Assembly: GCA_030431525.1 (NCBI GenBank)
Contig: JAUIJC010000002.1
Coordinates: 62,001-126,000, forward strand
Source of the DNA: Bacteroidia bacterium
Lineage (GTDB): Bacteria > Bacteroidota > Bacteroidia > Cytophagales > JAAEPT01
Length of the DNA: 64,000 nt
Direction: 5' to 3'
Shown: in pieces, positions 16,903 through 25,548 of the stretch
Position numbering within the stretch: the first letter of the stretch is position 1
How the letters are laid out: every line of letters starts with the position of its first letter
Made by a program: the position numbers and the translations under genes
The notes under the pieces: generated by a model
What the model was told of the DNA's origin: nothing
The model's database searches: none
The model's input: only the letters and a program-made list of their open reading frames with translations

Positions 16903-17658
16903 ATGAAAAAAGAAACATGTTTGACTGCGGTCATTATCGATGATGAACAGGACAGTCGTGATATTATTGAGGGCTACCTCACGCGTTATTGTCCTGATGT
17001 AGAAGTGCTTGGTTTTGGGAAAGATGTTCCGACAGGTGTGGACGCAATTCGACAACATCGCCCAGACATCGTTTTTTTGGATATCGAAATGCCTTTTGGC
17101 AATGCCTTCGACCTTTTGGAGCAGGTCGAGGAGATTGACTTTGAAACCATTTTTGTAACGGCTTATGACAATTATGCCATTCAGGCCATCAATCGCAGCG
17201 CTGCTTTTTATCTGTTAAAGCCCGTTGACATTGATGAGTTAGTGGAAGCCGTGGAGAAGATTAAAAAGGAGAAGGAACAGGCAGATTATGTGACACATGC
17301 CAAGGTACTGGCCGAGAATATTCGCATCGCCGCAAAGCAGGAACAAAAATTAATGCTTCCCACACTTTCAGGTTTTGACATCATCAAGGCCAAGGAGGTA
17401 GTTAATTGCTCTGCAGAGGATAACCTAACCCGGTTTTTTCTCTTGGATGGCTCCGAAAAACTGATTTGTCGGACTTTAAAGTACTATGAAGAGGTTTTGG
17501 AGGAATTAGGCTTTTGTCGGGTGCATCGTTCGCACTTAGTGAATTTGGAGCATGTGGCGAGCTACACGAAAGGAAAAGGGGGCTACCTGACTTTGACGAA
17601 CGGAAAAATGGTGGAGGTCTCAAATTCCAAGAAAGAGAATTTCTTGAGCCGTTTTTGA
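16903..17658 (+). CDS. LytTR-family response regulator
   Basis: 251 aa from the ATG at 16903 (MKKETCLTAV), which follows AAAGGA; the track start lies 39 bases upstream. Receiver domain: acidic pair in VIIDDEQDSRD, phosphoacceptor in DIVFLDIEMPFG, then FVTAYDNYAIQAI and LKPVDIDELVEAV. The C-terminal LytTR DNA-binding domain begins near residue 150 and includes CRTLKYYEEVLEELGFCRVHRSHLVNL. No histidine kinase is adjacent. Divergent from the sod gene, so the 89-base spacer must hold both promoters. Confidence 0.95.
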   Translation: MKKETCLTAVIIDDEQDSRDIIEGYLTRYCPDVEVLGFGKDVPTGVDAIRQHRPDIVFLDIEMPFGNAFDLLEQVEEIDFETIFVTAYDNYAIQAINRSAAFYLLKPVDIDELVEAVEKIKKEKEQADYVTHAKVLAENIRIAAKQEQKLMLPTLSGFDIIKAKEVVNCSAEDNLTRFFLLDGSEKLICRTLKYYEEVLEELGFCRVHRSHLVNLEHVASYTKGKGGYLTLTNGKMVEVSNSKKENFLSRF

Positions 17659-17673
17659 AAAAAGTGAAAGCAT

Positions 17674-17714
17674 AAGAAAGCCTCGGAGGTCATAAAGACT
17701 TCCGAGGCTTTTTT
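17674..17714 (+). terminator. Terminator of the LytTR regulator gene
   Basis: AAAGCCTCGGAGGTC and GACTTCCGAGGCTTTTTT form a strong stem with a T run; on the other strand it may also stop the small gene 17737-17847. Confidence 0.9.
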
Positions 17715-17736
17715 AATGCGTTTTAAGCTGGGTGGC

Positions 17737-17847
17737 TTACTTGTGCTTTGGGCCAGTGATGGCCAAGTAGGCAGCAGCAACAAGAACAGGGCCTCCCATA
17801 AAGAATGCGGCAGCCGCAAGAAGGTAGCTAGACTCTAATTCAAACAT
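17737..17847 (-). CDS. Predicted 36-residue single-helix membrane protein
   Basis: Too short for the ORF track; found by reading the minus strand from the ATG at 17847. The peptide starts MFELESSYLL, continues as one alanine-rich hydrophobic helix (about residues 8-31, AAAAFFMGGPVLVAAAYLAI) and ends TGPKHK, so it has an acidic N-terminus, one membrane helix and a basic C-terminus. Upstream on the minus strand is TTGA-N20-TATCTTCG, a fair Bacteroidetes promoter. It has clean flanks: its own stop is followed by a terminator. Family unknown; small subunits of respiratory or transport complexes have this size and form, but nothing nearby points to one. Confidence 0.55.
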   Translation of the reverse strand: MFELESSYLLAAAAFFMGGPVLVAAAYLAITGPKHK

Positions 17848-17936
17848 GATCACTCAGATTTTGTCGTTCAGTCCCGAAGATAACACATCCTGACGGGAAT
17901 AATCAATGGTTTCCTTGGCTATTGACAAGGAAATAC

Positions 17937-17970
17937 AAAAAAAGGTTCCTTCGAAAAGGAACCTTTGAAA
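17937..17970 (-). terminator. Terminator of the FecR-like gene
   Basis: On the minus strand AAAGGTTCCTTTTCGAAGGAACCTTTTTTTG: a perfect 10-bp stem with a T run. Confidence 0.93.
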
Positions 17971-17993
17971 TCATTTCTGACAATCACGGAGTA

Positions 17994-18875
17994 TTATTCA
18001 CCGATTGGCAATCCGTTGCGAGTCATGAAGTTAGCATATGCTACTTCGTAAAGTTCTGTGTCAGGAGAAATGGCCATGGCTTTTTCAAAACTTTGCTTGG
18101 CATAAATTGTCAAGCCATTTTTCTCATAAAAGTTAGCCAAAAGAACGTTGTCTAATGGTTTTTCAAGGTTTAGTTCAGTAAGGAGTTTTGTCTTTTCCTT
18201 GATGATTTCTTGCTCATTCTTAGCCACGTAGATTTGGTACATGACTTTATTATGACTTGGGTTTTCTTTCGAGTCAATGGTAAGAACATAAACCTCGCCA
18301 GCTTTTAGACCTAATTCTTGAGGGTTAAGCTCAAAGCTCTTCTTCTTAGTCTCTTCTCTAACCAATGGCTCGTTGAAACGAGTCACCAATTTAATTTCAA
18401 AGGTTTTAGGTTCTCCTTCAGTCACCCAAGTAATAGCTACTGGTTCATTGGAAAGGATAAAGATTTTCTTTGGTGCCTGAATGTTGATTGGCAACCCACG
18501 TGTTACCGCTCCAGTCACGTCGTTTCGTTGCTTTACATCTTGTCCACCAGAAATGCCATCCATCACAAAGTCAGCATATTCTTTGGTGAAGTTGCCATCA
18601 CCACCGTTTAGTTTTGTGGAGAGTTCAGCAACCGAAAACTCACCTGCAGATTTTAGCTCAAGGGTTTTTCCGTTGTTGTGAATCAAGGCCAAATAGCCAT
18701 TATCTCCAATTTTCACTTTGTCTTCCTTGTTGAGGGTAGAGCCGTAAGAAAGTTCTTTCCAAGCTCCGTTCTGGAGTACCTCATTTTTGCCTGTGAAGGC
18801 AATGACCTTAAAAATTTGCGCATTGGCCATAAAGCAAAGGCCGAGCAACAGGGTGAGCAATGATACTTGTTTCAT
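17994..18875 (-). CDS. Secreted FecR-like domain protein
   Basis: 293 aa with signal peptide MKQVSLLTLLLGLCFMANAQ. Residues about 25-90 (GKNEVLQNGAWKELSYGSTLNKEDKVKIGDNGYLALIHNNG) resemble a FecR/LysM-associated beta domain that appears in periplasmic sensors. A middle beta region follows (VAITWVTEGEPKTFEIKLV), and the C-terminus has TPR-like helices (NVLLANFYEKNGLTIYAKQSFEKAM). The CHASE2 membrane protein lies 113 bases upstream on the same strand; FecR and CHASE2 domain proteins often occur together as an envelope sensing pair. The signal sensed is unknown. Confidence 0.7.
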   Translation of the reverse strand: MKQVSLLTLLLGLCFMANAQIFKVIAFTGKNEVLQNGAWKELSYGSTLNKEDKVKIGDNGYLALIHNNGKTLELKSAGEFSVAELSTKLNGGDGNFTKEYADFVMDGISGGQDVKQRNDVTGAVTRGLPINIQAPKKIFILSNEPVAITWVTEGEPKTFEIKLVTRFNEPLVREETKKKSFELNPQELGLKAGEVYVLTIDSKENPSHNKVMYQIYVAKNEQEIIKEKTKLLTELNLEKPLDNVLLANFYEKNGLTIYAKQSFEKAMAISPDTELYEVAYANFMTRNGLPIGE

Positions 18876-18988
18876 GATGCGTTATGCTGATTCAAAGTTG
18901 AGTTTTAAGTGATCATTCAAAAAGAAGTCAGTGCTTCCAAGTAAAAACCTTACCAAAGGTTCCTCATAGGTTAAATACTTCTTCTTTT

Positions 18989-20302
18989 TCACACAGTTCG
19001 TCTTGAAAAACGGGTTTGTGAAACCTTACCGTAAACTTTAGGGAAAATGACCTTTTGAATAAAGCCAAAGTGGATTTCCAAGAAGTCACCTGCCAAAAGT
19101 ATGGCAATATAGTAAATGGCGCTTATTTCCAGTTTGAAGTTAAATCGAAGGAATAGAAAGAACGACAAGCATAGGAAGCAAGCTGACAGAATCAAACTAA
19201 ATAGTTTGGTCACTCCATCATAGAGGGCTGGATAATTTTTGTGGACGTTTCGGCAAAATGCGAAGGTGAGAAACATCAAGGTAAAGCCAAGGCCGTGTTG
19301 GATCCAACTTGGAGTTTCTATGATGTAGTTGTCATTGAGAATCGTGGCAATGGCGTTAGCCTGAACTACCACGCCATACATATCCAAGTTTGCCTTACCT
19401 ATGTAATGGTGGTTTAATGGGGTGAAGAATTTATCATCGATGTTTGTTTCGTCCCCCACATGATCACCCATGAAACCAAACAAAACAATTTTGTTTCGAA
19501 TGGCTGATGTATCCACCAGCTTTTCCTCGAAGTCCTTTAGGTCGTAGGCGGCAAAGCACTGGTGAGGATGGAAGGCCTTGATGTAATTTCCTATGTAGTT
19601 GATGGGGAGGATATTACTTTCCTTATCCAGCGCTTTTTGGCCAGCTGTGGAATCATAGAGATGTGCTGTTTTGAGGGCAAATGTTTCTAGGAGCGTATCC
19701 TTCTTGGTAAGCTCAATTTTTGTGTAGAAATCACGGCAAATGAAGAAATTTCCATCCTCATAACCCTTGTCCTGTATGGAAAGGTTGGCTGGAGCAATGT
19801 GGCCAAAGCGGGAAAATTTATCAACCGGAACATGACTCAGGGAGTCAAAAGTTCCGTCGGAAAGGGGGTGAGCCTGTGTGGCTAATACTAAATTCTTAGT
19901 CCTTGAAAAAGCATCTGAAAGAAGCTTGTCCTGCAAAAATGATTTCTCACCGACCAGTTTGACATCCATGGAAACCACTTTTGGATCCATGCCATTCACC
20001 ATATTAATCAACATGGCAATCTCCGCTCTGGAAAGGTGGGCGATGTTGACTATCGTGATGTCGGGGTTAGGAATGGACTCCTCGTTCGAATCCTTTTGAC
20101 GGAACTCTTTGTTCTTATTGAATTGGGAATAGGCAATGTCTGTCAGTTGAACATCAGAGAAAGCCTCGCCCACAGGGTTCAAAAATTCGAGTTGGAGATT
20201 GCCGAGGAGGAAAATAAACAAGAAGAAAAATAAGACGGCAACGAAGTTCTCCCAGTGAAGGATCGTCTTGGGGTCAAATACGGCTTTGAAAAAACGTTTC
20301 AT
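18989..20302 (-). CDS. CHASE2-domain membrane sensor without output domain
   Basis: 437 aa. One N-terminal membrane helix (about 20-37), a large extracytoplasmic CHASE2 domain (PDITIVNIAHLSRAEIAML near 77, VVSMDVKLVGEKSF, then IRNKIVLFGFMGDHVGDE near 265), and two or three C-terminal helices (about 330-410). CHASE2 proteins normally continue into a cyclase, kinase or diguanylate cyclase; this one ends after about 35 basic cytoplasmic residues (GKVSQTRFSRRTV), so it must signal through another protein. Paired with the FecR-like gene 17994-18875. Confidence 0.85.
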   Translation of the reverse strand: MKRFFKAVFDPKTILHWENFVAVLFFFLFIFLLGNLQLEFLNPVGEAFSDVQLTDIAYSQFNKNKEFRQKDSNEESIPNPDITIVNIAHLSRAEIAMLINMVNGMDPKVVSMDVKLVGEKSFLQDKLLSDAFSRTKNLVLATQAHPLSDGTFDSLSHVPVDKFSRFGHIAPANLSIQDKGYEDGNFFICRDFYTKIELTKKDTLLETFALKTAHLYDSTAGQKALDKESNILPINYIGNYIKAFHPHQCFAAYDLKDFEEKLVDTSAIRNKIVLFGFMGDHVGDETNIDDKFFTPLNHHYIGKANLDMYGVVVQANAIATILNDNYIIETPSWIQHGLGFTLMFLTFAFCRNVHKNYPALYDGVTKLFSLILSACFLCLSFFLFLRFNFKLEISAIYYIAILLAGDFLEIHFGFIQKVIFPKVYGKVSQTRFSRRTV

Positions 20303-20454
20303 CGATGATTCAATCTGGCTGATGGGTAGTAAACAGTTTCAGAACCAAATTCCCTAGGGCAAATCCGAACTATCCAATTTTTCCTTTTTATTCCCCAAAA
20401 AGCCAAGGTTTTACGTTTACAAAATTAAGGAAAATCTAATTGAATGCCCCTGAA

Positions 20455-21420
20455 ATGAATCTTTCTGTTCAAAGCTTAGTGGAACAAATCCGAAAGGGAG
20501 ACCGAAGAGCCTTGGCCAAAGGCATTACGCTTTTGGAAAGCGGACTGGAAGAGGACAAAAAAAAGGGGGAGGAAGTTCTTGAATCTTTATTGGGAGATAC
20601 TGGAAAGGCATGGCGAATCGGGGTAAGTGGATCTCCTGGGGTGGGTAAAAGCACTCTTATTGAAGGTTTTGGGCAATTTTTAGTGGAGAAGGGAAAGAAG
20701 TTGGCAGTGTTAGCGATTGACCCTACAAGCAGTCTTACTGGTGGGAGTCTTCTCGGCGATGAGGCTCGAATGGAGAAGCTGTCGGCCAATCCTGATGTGT
20801 TTATTAGGCCATCCCCTTCTGGAATGGGGATTGGTGGCGTAAGTTTAACCACCAGAGAGGTTGTGCTGCTTTGTGAGGCTGCTGGATATGATGTGATTTT
20901 GATTGAAACTGTTGGGGCTGGACAGGTGGATACAATGGTTCATTCCATGGCAGACTTTTTCCTGCTGATGGTTCAGCCAAACGCTGGGGATGAACTACAG
21001 GGAATGAAAAAGGGAATTGTGGAATTGGCTGATGCTATTTTTGTGACGAAGGCTGACCAAGCAAAAAGGGTGGCAAGCCAAACCCAACGTTTTTACCAGA
21101 GGTCCTTGGAAATTTATGGTGTTGATCCATTTGGCTGGACACCGAAAGTCCTGCTGGGCTCAGGCTTGGAGGCATTAGGATTTGATAAACTGTACCATAC
21201 GTTGGAGACCTTTTTTGAGAAGGCAAATTGGCCAGAGAAGCGAAAAGGACAACGCGTATTTTGGTTTGAGCAAACCTTGAAAAAGGAATGGGAGAGATTA
21301 CTTGAGGGCTCAGGCAATTATAGCAAACAGATAAAAAAATTAAGGCGTGAGGTTCGCGAAAAGAACCTTACGCCTTACAGTGCTGTCAGCATTCTATTGA
21401 AAGGAATTCATCTTGATTAG
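20455..21420 (+). CDS. meaB: Methylmalonyl-CoA mutase-associated GTPase
   Basis: 321 aa from the ATG at 20455; the track uses a TTG five codons earlier, and both starts are possible. Walker A GVSGSPGVGKST, then LAVLAIDPTSSLTGGSLLGDEARM, ETVGAGQVD and the GTP-specificity region FVTKADQ identify a MeaB/ArgK G3E GTPase. It protects and reactivates adenosylcobalamin-dependent mutases. No mutase gene is in the window. Its TAG stop overlaps the TAA of the convergent small lipoprotein gene. Confidence 0.93.
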   Translation: MNLSVQSLVEQIRKGDRRALAKGITLLESGLEEDKKKGEEVLESLLGDTGKAWRIGVSGSPGVGKSTLIEGFGQFLVEKGKKLAVLAIDPTSSLTGGSLLGDEARMEKLSANPDVFIRPSPSGMGIGGVSLTTREVVLLCEAAGYDVILIETVGAGQVDTMVHSMADFFLLMVQPNAGDELQGMKKGIVELADAIFVTKADQAKRVASQTQRFYQRSLEIYGVDPFGWTPKVLLGSGLEALGFDKLYHTLETFFEKANWPEKRKGQRVFWFEQTLKKEWERLLEGSGNYSKQIKKLRREVREKNLTPYSAVSILLKGIHLD

Positions 21421-21590
21421 AACATCTCAGGGTTGTTCCGTCGTTGTTTGGCAATGCGGTTTTTATTTTTTCTGTGTTGAGATTTCCGCTTTTGATGGAG
21501 CGCTCGGTCATTGGGTTCCATGCGTGAGGCACAGGAAGGGATCCCTCCGAGTAAAACTGCTCCAATAAGAAATGGTATAATATGTTTCAT
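21417..21590 (-). CDS. Predicted tiny basic lipoprotein (57 aa)
   Basis: Not in the ORF track. From the ATG at 21590 it reads MKHIIPFLIGAVLLGGIPSC: signal with lipobox GIPSC. The mature part is about 38 residues and very basic (HQKRKSQHRKNKNRIAKQRR), ending NNPEMF. A similar small lipoprotein is encoded just upstream at 21683-21844. Family not recognised; a positively charged lipid-anchored peptide may contact peptidoglycan, LPS or nucleic acid, but that is conjecture. Confidence 0.6.
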   Translation of the reverse strand: MKHIIPFLIGAVLLGGIPSCASRMEPNDRALHQKRKSQHRKNKNRIAKQRRNNPEMF

Positions 21591-21682
21591 ATCGTGGTCG
21601 ACTTTAAGGTGGGTTCAAGGCATTAATAATAGTGTAACAACAAAAACCTTGACAATTAAGTTTTTCACGAAAAGATTTTGAA

Positions 21683-21844
21683 TCACATCATCCCAGGATG
21701 GGCTTTTCTCATCTTTTGAATGCGCTTTGAATTTTGCCTGCAATGCTTATTTCGGGCAGAACATCCACTTGCTAGAAATAGTGTAATCATTAAGCCAACA
21801 AAGGCTTTGTGAATTGAAACTGTTCTTTTGATTGTTGAACTCAT
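21683..21844 (-). CDS. Predicted tiny basic lipoprotein (53 aa), paralogue-like
   Basis: The track ORF begins 28 codons earlier; the ATG at 21844 gives MSSTIKRTVSIHKAFVGLMI then TLFLASGC, a lipoprotein signal. The mature part (CSARNKHCRQNSKRIQKMRK and then AHPGMM) is short and basic, like its neighbour at 21417-21590, and the ends NPEMF and HPGMM look alike. The two are separated by 92 bases and lie on the same strand, which suggests an old duplication. Confidence 0.55.
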   Translation of the reverse strand: MSSTIKRTVSIHKAFVGLMITLFLASGCSARNKHCRQNSKRIQKMRKAHPGMM

Positions 21845-21900
21845 TGTGGCGGGAAGAATGTTAAACAAGCAAGGTTTTTCACATCTACGCACGTTTTGCA

Positions 21901-22482
21901 ATGGGAGAGAATAAGAATACCAGATCAAAGGAGTCCATCACTTTTCATCACCAACAGGATCCGCATAAAATCCTATCAAAGCTCAGGCAACTTGAGCAAG
22001 AAGGAGAGCTTTCCAAGGAGTTAGAGGAATTGAAACAGAAGGTTCAAAAGGTCTATCAAGATCATCTGTATGCCAAGATCCTCCAGGAAGCCAAGCAGGT
22101 ATCCTTATTTTCAAAGACCGCGGTATTCTGGACTTCTCTGGGATTTGGAACGTGGATGGGCGGCAGCCTGTTAGCGGCAAACGGAAAAATTCTCAAAAAG
22201 AAAAAACAGGGTTTTAGGGTGTTCCTGTTTTCGATATTGGTGACCGCCATCGCGTGGTTTGGAGGAGCGTTTCTTTCGCCATTTGGCGTTTATCATCCCC
22301 TAAGTTTTAGTTGGTTAGGGATGATTTTTTGGGGAGGAACCAACTTCCTTGGAGGAATCCTGCTCAATGAAACTTTCTATGATAAAATAGCTGGAGAACC
22401 AAAACACAGCTTTAGGAGAATTAGAGGACCAGTGGCTCTTGCCAGTTTGCTGGGGCTTCTCCTTTGGATCTACTTCCTCTAA
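21901..22482 (+). CDS. Hypothetical membrane protein
   Basis: 193 aa. An N-terminal charged helix (about 20-65, likely coiled coil, QLEQEGELSKELEELKQKVQ) precedes four predicted membrane helices (about 75-92, 105-122, 135-155, 175-193). No motif that I recognise. Divergent from the small lipoprotein 21683-21844 with a 56-base spacer. Ends in a good terminator. Confidence 0.75.
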   Translation: MGENKNTRSKESITFHHQQDPHKILSKLRQLEQEGELSKELEELKQKVQKVYQDHLYAKILQEAKQVSLFSKTAVFWTSLGFGTWMGGSLLAANGKILKKKKQGFRVFLFSILVTAIAWFGGAFLSPFGVYHPLSFSWLGMIFWGGTNFLGGILLNETFYDKIAGEPKHSFRRIRGPVALASLLGLLLWIYFL

Positions 22483-22487
22483 AAAGG

Positions 22488-22522
22488 AAAAGGCTTGAGA
22501 CAAAACATCTCAAGCCTTTTTC
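22488..22522. terminator. Bidirectional terminator between convergent genes
   Basis: AAAAGGCTTGAGA and TCTCAAGCCTTTTT; stem usable from both sides, between the membrane protein and the SLC12-like gene. Confidence 0.88.
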
Positions 22523-22524
22523 AT

Positions 22525-24756
22525 TTAACTGATATCTTTTTGTTTGCTCGTGTTCACAAACAGGACGTCTCCAAGGTCATCATAGCCTTTAAAGACTTCA
22601 TCGGTGCTTCGTTTTACGAGTTCGGCACGAAAGCCGATAATCGTCAAATCAGCATCTTTTGAACGTTTACTGATGACTGTCTTGTGTTCGTTGTTTTCAT
22701 CTCTTGCCACCAGTTCAATATTGGTCGGCGAGATCGGCAATCGCCCTGAATGGATGAGCTCCAAGAGTTTTTCTTTTTGGTCCTGAAGTTCCTCCTGAGG
22801 GTAGAGCGCAAAAATCTTAATGTCGGCTTTTTTCCAATCTGGGTGGCCAGAGATAATGTAGCCAAGCAGAATCATCAAGTTCGCGTTCTGATAATCGCTG
22901 GAGGTAATCCAAATGTGGATGGCGCTCTTGAAACCAAAGCTTCGAATGGAGCTGGCCAACAGACACACATCAAATTCTGTCGATTTTATTAGGGCAAAAT
23001 GCTCTACGATTTCCTTCAAGTCTCCAGGTTTGCCCTTGGCGTACTCAAACAATACCATGTTATTTTCCTTGCCAGAAATACCAGGAAGTTGAAGCACCTG
23101 AACAATAGCATTCGTGAAGGATGGGCTGATAAGCGTATCTACATACACATTACTACCTGTTCGCTCGGCGTTTTTAATTAGCCTTTTCTGAGTTTCTTCG
23201 GCTTCTAAATGGCTGTCCTTAGATAGGTAGCCCTCTATGTAATGAATGTAAGTGCCAAAGCCATACTTGTGAGAAATCCATTTCAGTAATTCAAAAGCGG
23301 CAAAGCGATCAAAGGAAGTACTGGAAACACAAATTACCGATGGACGCCATTTATCTTGGGACTGGTCCTTGTCCACTTTTTGGAGGAAAATCTGCAAGCG
23401 TCGGCTGAACTGGGAAGTCACACCTTGGAAAATGGCGGCCATGCCTCGCTTGTTCTCACTGAAATACGTCACACCTATGTAAATGACGATCATAATCAGT
23501 ATGCCCAAAATGGAGTATCCTGGGTCCATCTTGAACATCAGCCAGAAACATAGAATAGCTCCCAAGAGTGAAAGTGTCCAGCGCGAGCGGAAGGAAGGAC
23601 GGTAGGATGGGTCAGCTGCAAAGTGTTCCAAAAAGGAAATCAGGCAGAGCACACCATAAGTCACCATGAAGAAGACGGATACGATTTTCGCTACCAAGTT
23701 TACATCACCAATTAAGACAATGCCCACGGCAATAATAGAGGTGACAATGGTAGCATTTAACGGCTCCGAAGTCCCTTTTTTATTCCTTCGGAGGAAGGCA
23801 TTCACACCCGCTAATGGGAAGATGTTATCCTTACTGAGTGCTTGAAGTGTTCGAGGAGCTACGATGATGGAGCCGATGGCCGAAGAGATGGTAGCCGCAG
23901 CCAATCCAATTGGGATAATGGGGCCCCAAAGTGCAATTTTTCCCATTACCAATTGGTCATTTGCGAGATCCTTAGGGTCAGCAAAGGCAGCCAATTTCCA
24001 GACAATGGCAATGTAGATAAGCATGCCCATTACGGTGGCAAGCATGGTACCCAATGGGATAGATTTACTTGGGTTTTTGAGCTCACCCGACAATCCAACA
24101 CCGGCTGTCATCCCTGTGAAGCCAGGGAAACAAATGGCAAAAACAGTGAAGAAATCGTATTCGTGGCGACCCTCAATTTCAAAGATGCTCTCAGTCAATC
24201 CATTATGATATTCAGTATTTCCAAGGAAGAAAAACAGCAAGGAAACACCCAAAATGGCAACAACAAAATACAGGAGCTTCAATCCCAAGTCTGCGCCCTT
24301 CCTGATAATCACGAACACCAGAATCAACATGGTGGGTATGGTGATGATCTTCAGGTCGTAAATCAGAATGCCATGCTGTTCCTTTAGGTAGGTGATCACT
24401 GGTTCAAAAGCCTGAGCAAAGGCAATGACATAGAATGCAGCTGAAATGGCTTGAGAAAGGTACAAAGCGACCCCAATGGCACTACCAATATTCAATCCGA
24501 AGGAACGAGAGATGATATAATATTCCCCGCCACCTTCTACTTTTTGGTTGGTTGCAATCTCAGAGATGGCCAGTGCCGTTGGAATGGTCACAAGGTGACC
24601 CAAGATGATGATTCCCAATGCACCTTGGAAGCCGAGGTTACCTACAGCAAAACCAAAACGAAGGAACATGATGGCACCTAAAATGGTGGAGATGGCGGTG
24701 AAAAAGACAGCAGGAGCCCCGAGGCCGGAGGTCTGTTTCAGTAACTTATTGGACAT
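22525..24756 (-). CDS. SLC12-like amino acid/cation-chloride transporter
   Basis: 743 aa. The N-terminal 440 residues have about twelve membrane helices of the APC superfamily, opening GAPAVFFTAISTILGAIMFLRFGFAVGN, with FFTVFAICFPGFTGMTAGVGLSGELKNPSKSIPLG (about 210-245). These match the SLC12 (Na-K-Cl cotransporter-like) branch. The 300-residue C-terminus is cytoplasmic with alpha/beta repeats (SVICVSSTSFDRFAAFELL; LTIIGFRA) like the regulatory tail of SLC12 proteins. Transported ion or amino acid is uncertain. Transcribed alone. Confidence 0.88.
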   Translation of the reverse strand: MSNKLLKQTSGLGAPAVFFTAISTILGAIMFLRFGFAVGNLGFQGALGIIILGHLVTIPTALAISEIATNQKVEGGGEYYIISRSFGLNIGSAIGVALYLSQAISAAFYVIAFAQAFEPVITYLKEQHGILIYDLKIITIPTMLILVFVIIRKGADLGLKLLYFVVAILGVSLLFFFLGNTEYHNGLTESIFEIEGRHEYDFFTVFAICFPGFTGMTAGVGLSGELKNPSKSIPLGTMLATVMGMLIYIAIVWKLAAFADPKDLANDQLVMGKIALWGPIIPIGLAAATISSAIGSIIVAPRTLQALSKDNIFPLAGVNAFLRRNKKGTSEPLNATIVTSIIAVGIVLIGDVNLVAKIVSVFFMVTYGVLCLISFLEHFAADPSYRPSFRSRWTLSLLGAILCFWLMFKMDPGYSILGILIMIVIYIGVTYFSENKRGMAAIFQGVTSQFSRRLQIFLQKVDKDQSQDKWRPSVICVSSTSFDRFAAFELLKWISHKYGFGTYIHYIEGYLSKDSHLEAEETQKRLIKNAERTGSNVYVDTLISPSFTNAIVQVLQLPGISGKENNMVLFEYAKGKPGDLKEIVEHFALIKSTEFDVCLLASSIRSFGFKSAIHIWITSSDYQNANLMILLGYIISGHPDWKKADIKIFALYPQEELQDQKEKLLELIHSGRLPISPTNIELVARDENNEHKTVISKRSKDADLTIIGFRAELVKRSTDEVFKGYDDLGDVLFVNTSKQKDIS

Positions 24757-24879
24757 TCAGTAAACTATTGAAAGTGGTATTTCCTTGCAGGATATGGCGC
24801 AAGATATAAAAATGGAAGCTGTAAAAGCTGTTTCCTCTAAGGAATGCAGCCTTTTGTGAGATTCTGTGAAAATAAGAAA

Positions 24880-24921
24880 GCTATCCATAGCAATGGAAAT
24901 AAGTTCATTGCTGTGGATAGC
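24880..24921. other. Large imperfect palindrome upstream of the SLC12-like gene
   Basis: GCTATCCATAGCAATG and CATTGCTGTGGATAGC pair around a 10-base loop. No T run on either side, so it may be an RNA hairpin after msrB's promoter region, or a small dispersed repeat. It lies in the 192-base spacer between msrB and the transporter. Confidence 0.5.
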
Positions 24922-24948
24922 TAGGGAAGTTAAGGACAATTCCGCCTA

Positions 24949-25431
24949 TTATTTTTTTATGAACTTCAATGAGGCTGAGTTGATGCAATAGCGCAATCCT
25001 GTTGGCTGAGGGCCATCATTGAAGACATGTCCCAAATGCCCATCACAACGTGCACAAGTTACCTCGGTGCGGGTCATCCCATGACTGTAATCCACGATTT
25101 CGGCAACATTTCCTTTTTCGATAGGAGCGTAGAAACTTGGCCAACCCGTGCCAGAATTAAATTTCGTTTCCGAATCAAATAGTGGGAGATCACAACATTT
25201 ACAGGTGTAGGTGCCTGCATCCTTGTTGTCCCAATATTCACCAGTAAAAGCCCGCTCAGTTCCTTTTTTGCGGGTGATTTGGAATTCTTCATCAGTCAGC
25301 TGAGCCTTCCATTCAGCATCGGTTTTCACAATCTTTTCCATCGTAGGGTTGTTTTGCTGTGCCTTCGGTGGGTGATTACCGCACTGTACCAGACCGAAGC
25401 ACAAAAGGGAAAGTATGAATGTTAGTCGCAA
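24949..25431 (-). CDS. msrB: Peptide methionine (R)-S-oxide reductase, lipoprotein
   Basis: 160 aa. Lipoprotein-like signal ([17 protein letters not shown]). The MsrB fold has both zinc CxxC pairs (C77/C80 in TCKCCD and C126/C129 in CARC), [11 protein letters not shown] and the catalytic Cys in RYCINSASL (C149). Repairs oxidised methionine in proteins, here outside the cytoplasm. Not coupled to msrA in this window. Confidence 0.95.
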   Translation of the reverse strand: MRLTFILSLLCFGLVQCGNHPPKAQQNNPTMEKIVKTDAEWKAQLTDEEFQITRKKGTERAFTGEYWDNKDAGTYTCKCCDLPLFDSETKFNSGTGWPSFYAPIEKGNVAEIVDYSHGMTRTEVTCARCDGHLGHVFNDGPQPTGLRYCINSASLKFIKK

Positions 25432-25548
25432 GGTCTTATCATTTCACGGTTTAACATAGCGCTCTGTGGAAATAAACGAATAATTACCGTCAATTGGCAC
25501 AATTCCAAGGCCTGCTGTCGTTAATCCGACAAATAAAAGGTCAATGTT

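Noticed and set aside
23842-24387. 181-aa plus-strand ORF opposite the SLC12-like gene
   Set aside because: Antisense shadow of a well-supported transporter.
24880-24921. Terminator
   Set aside because: The stem is strong but there is no T run on either strand.
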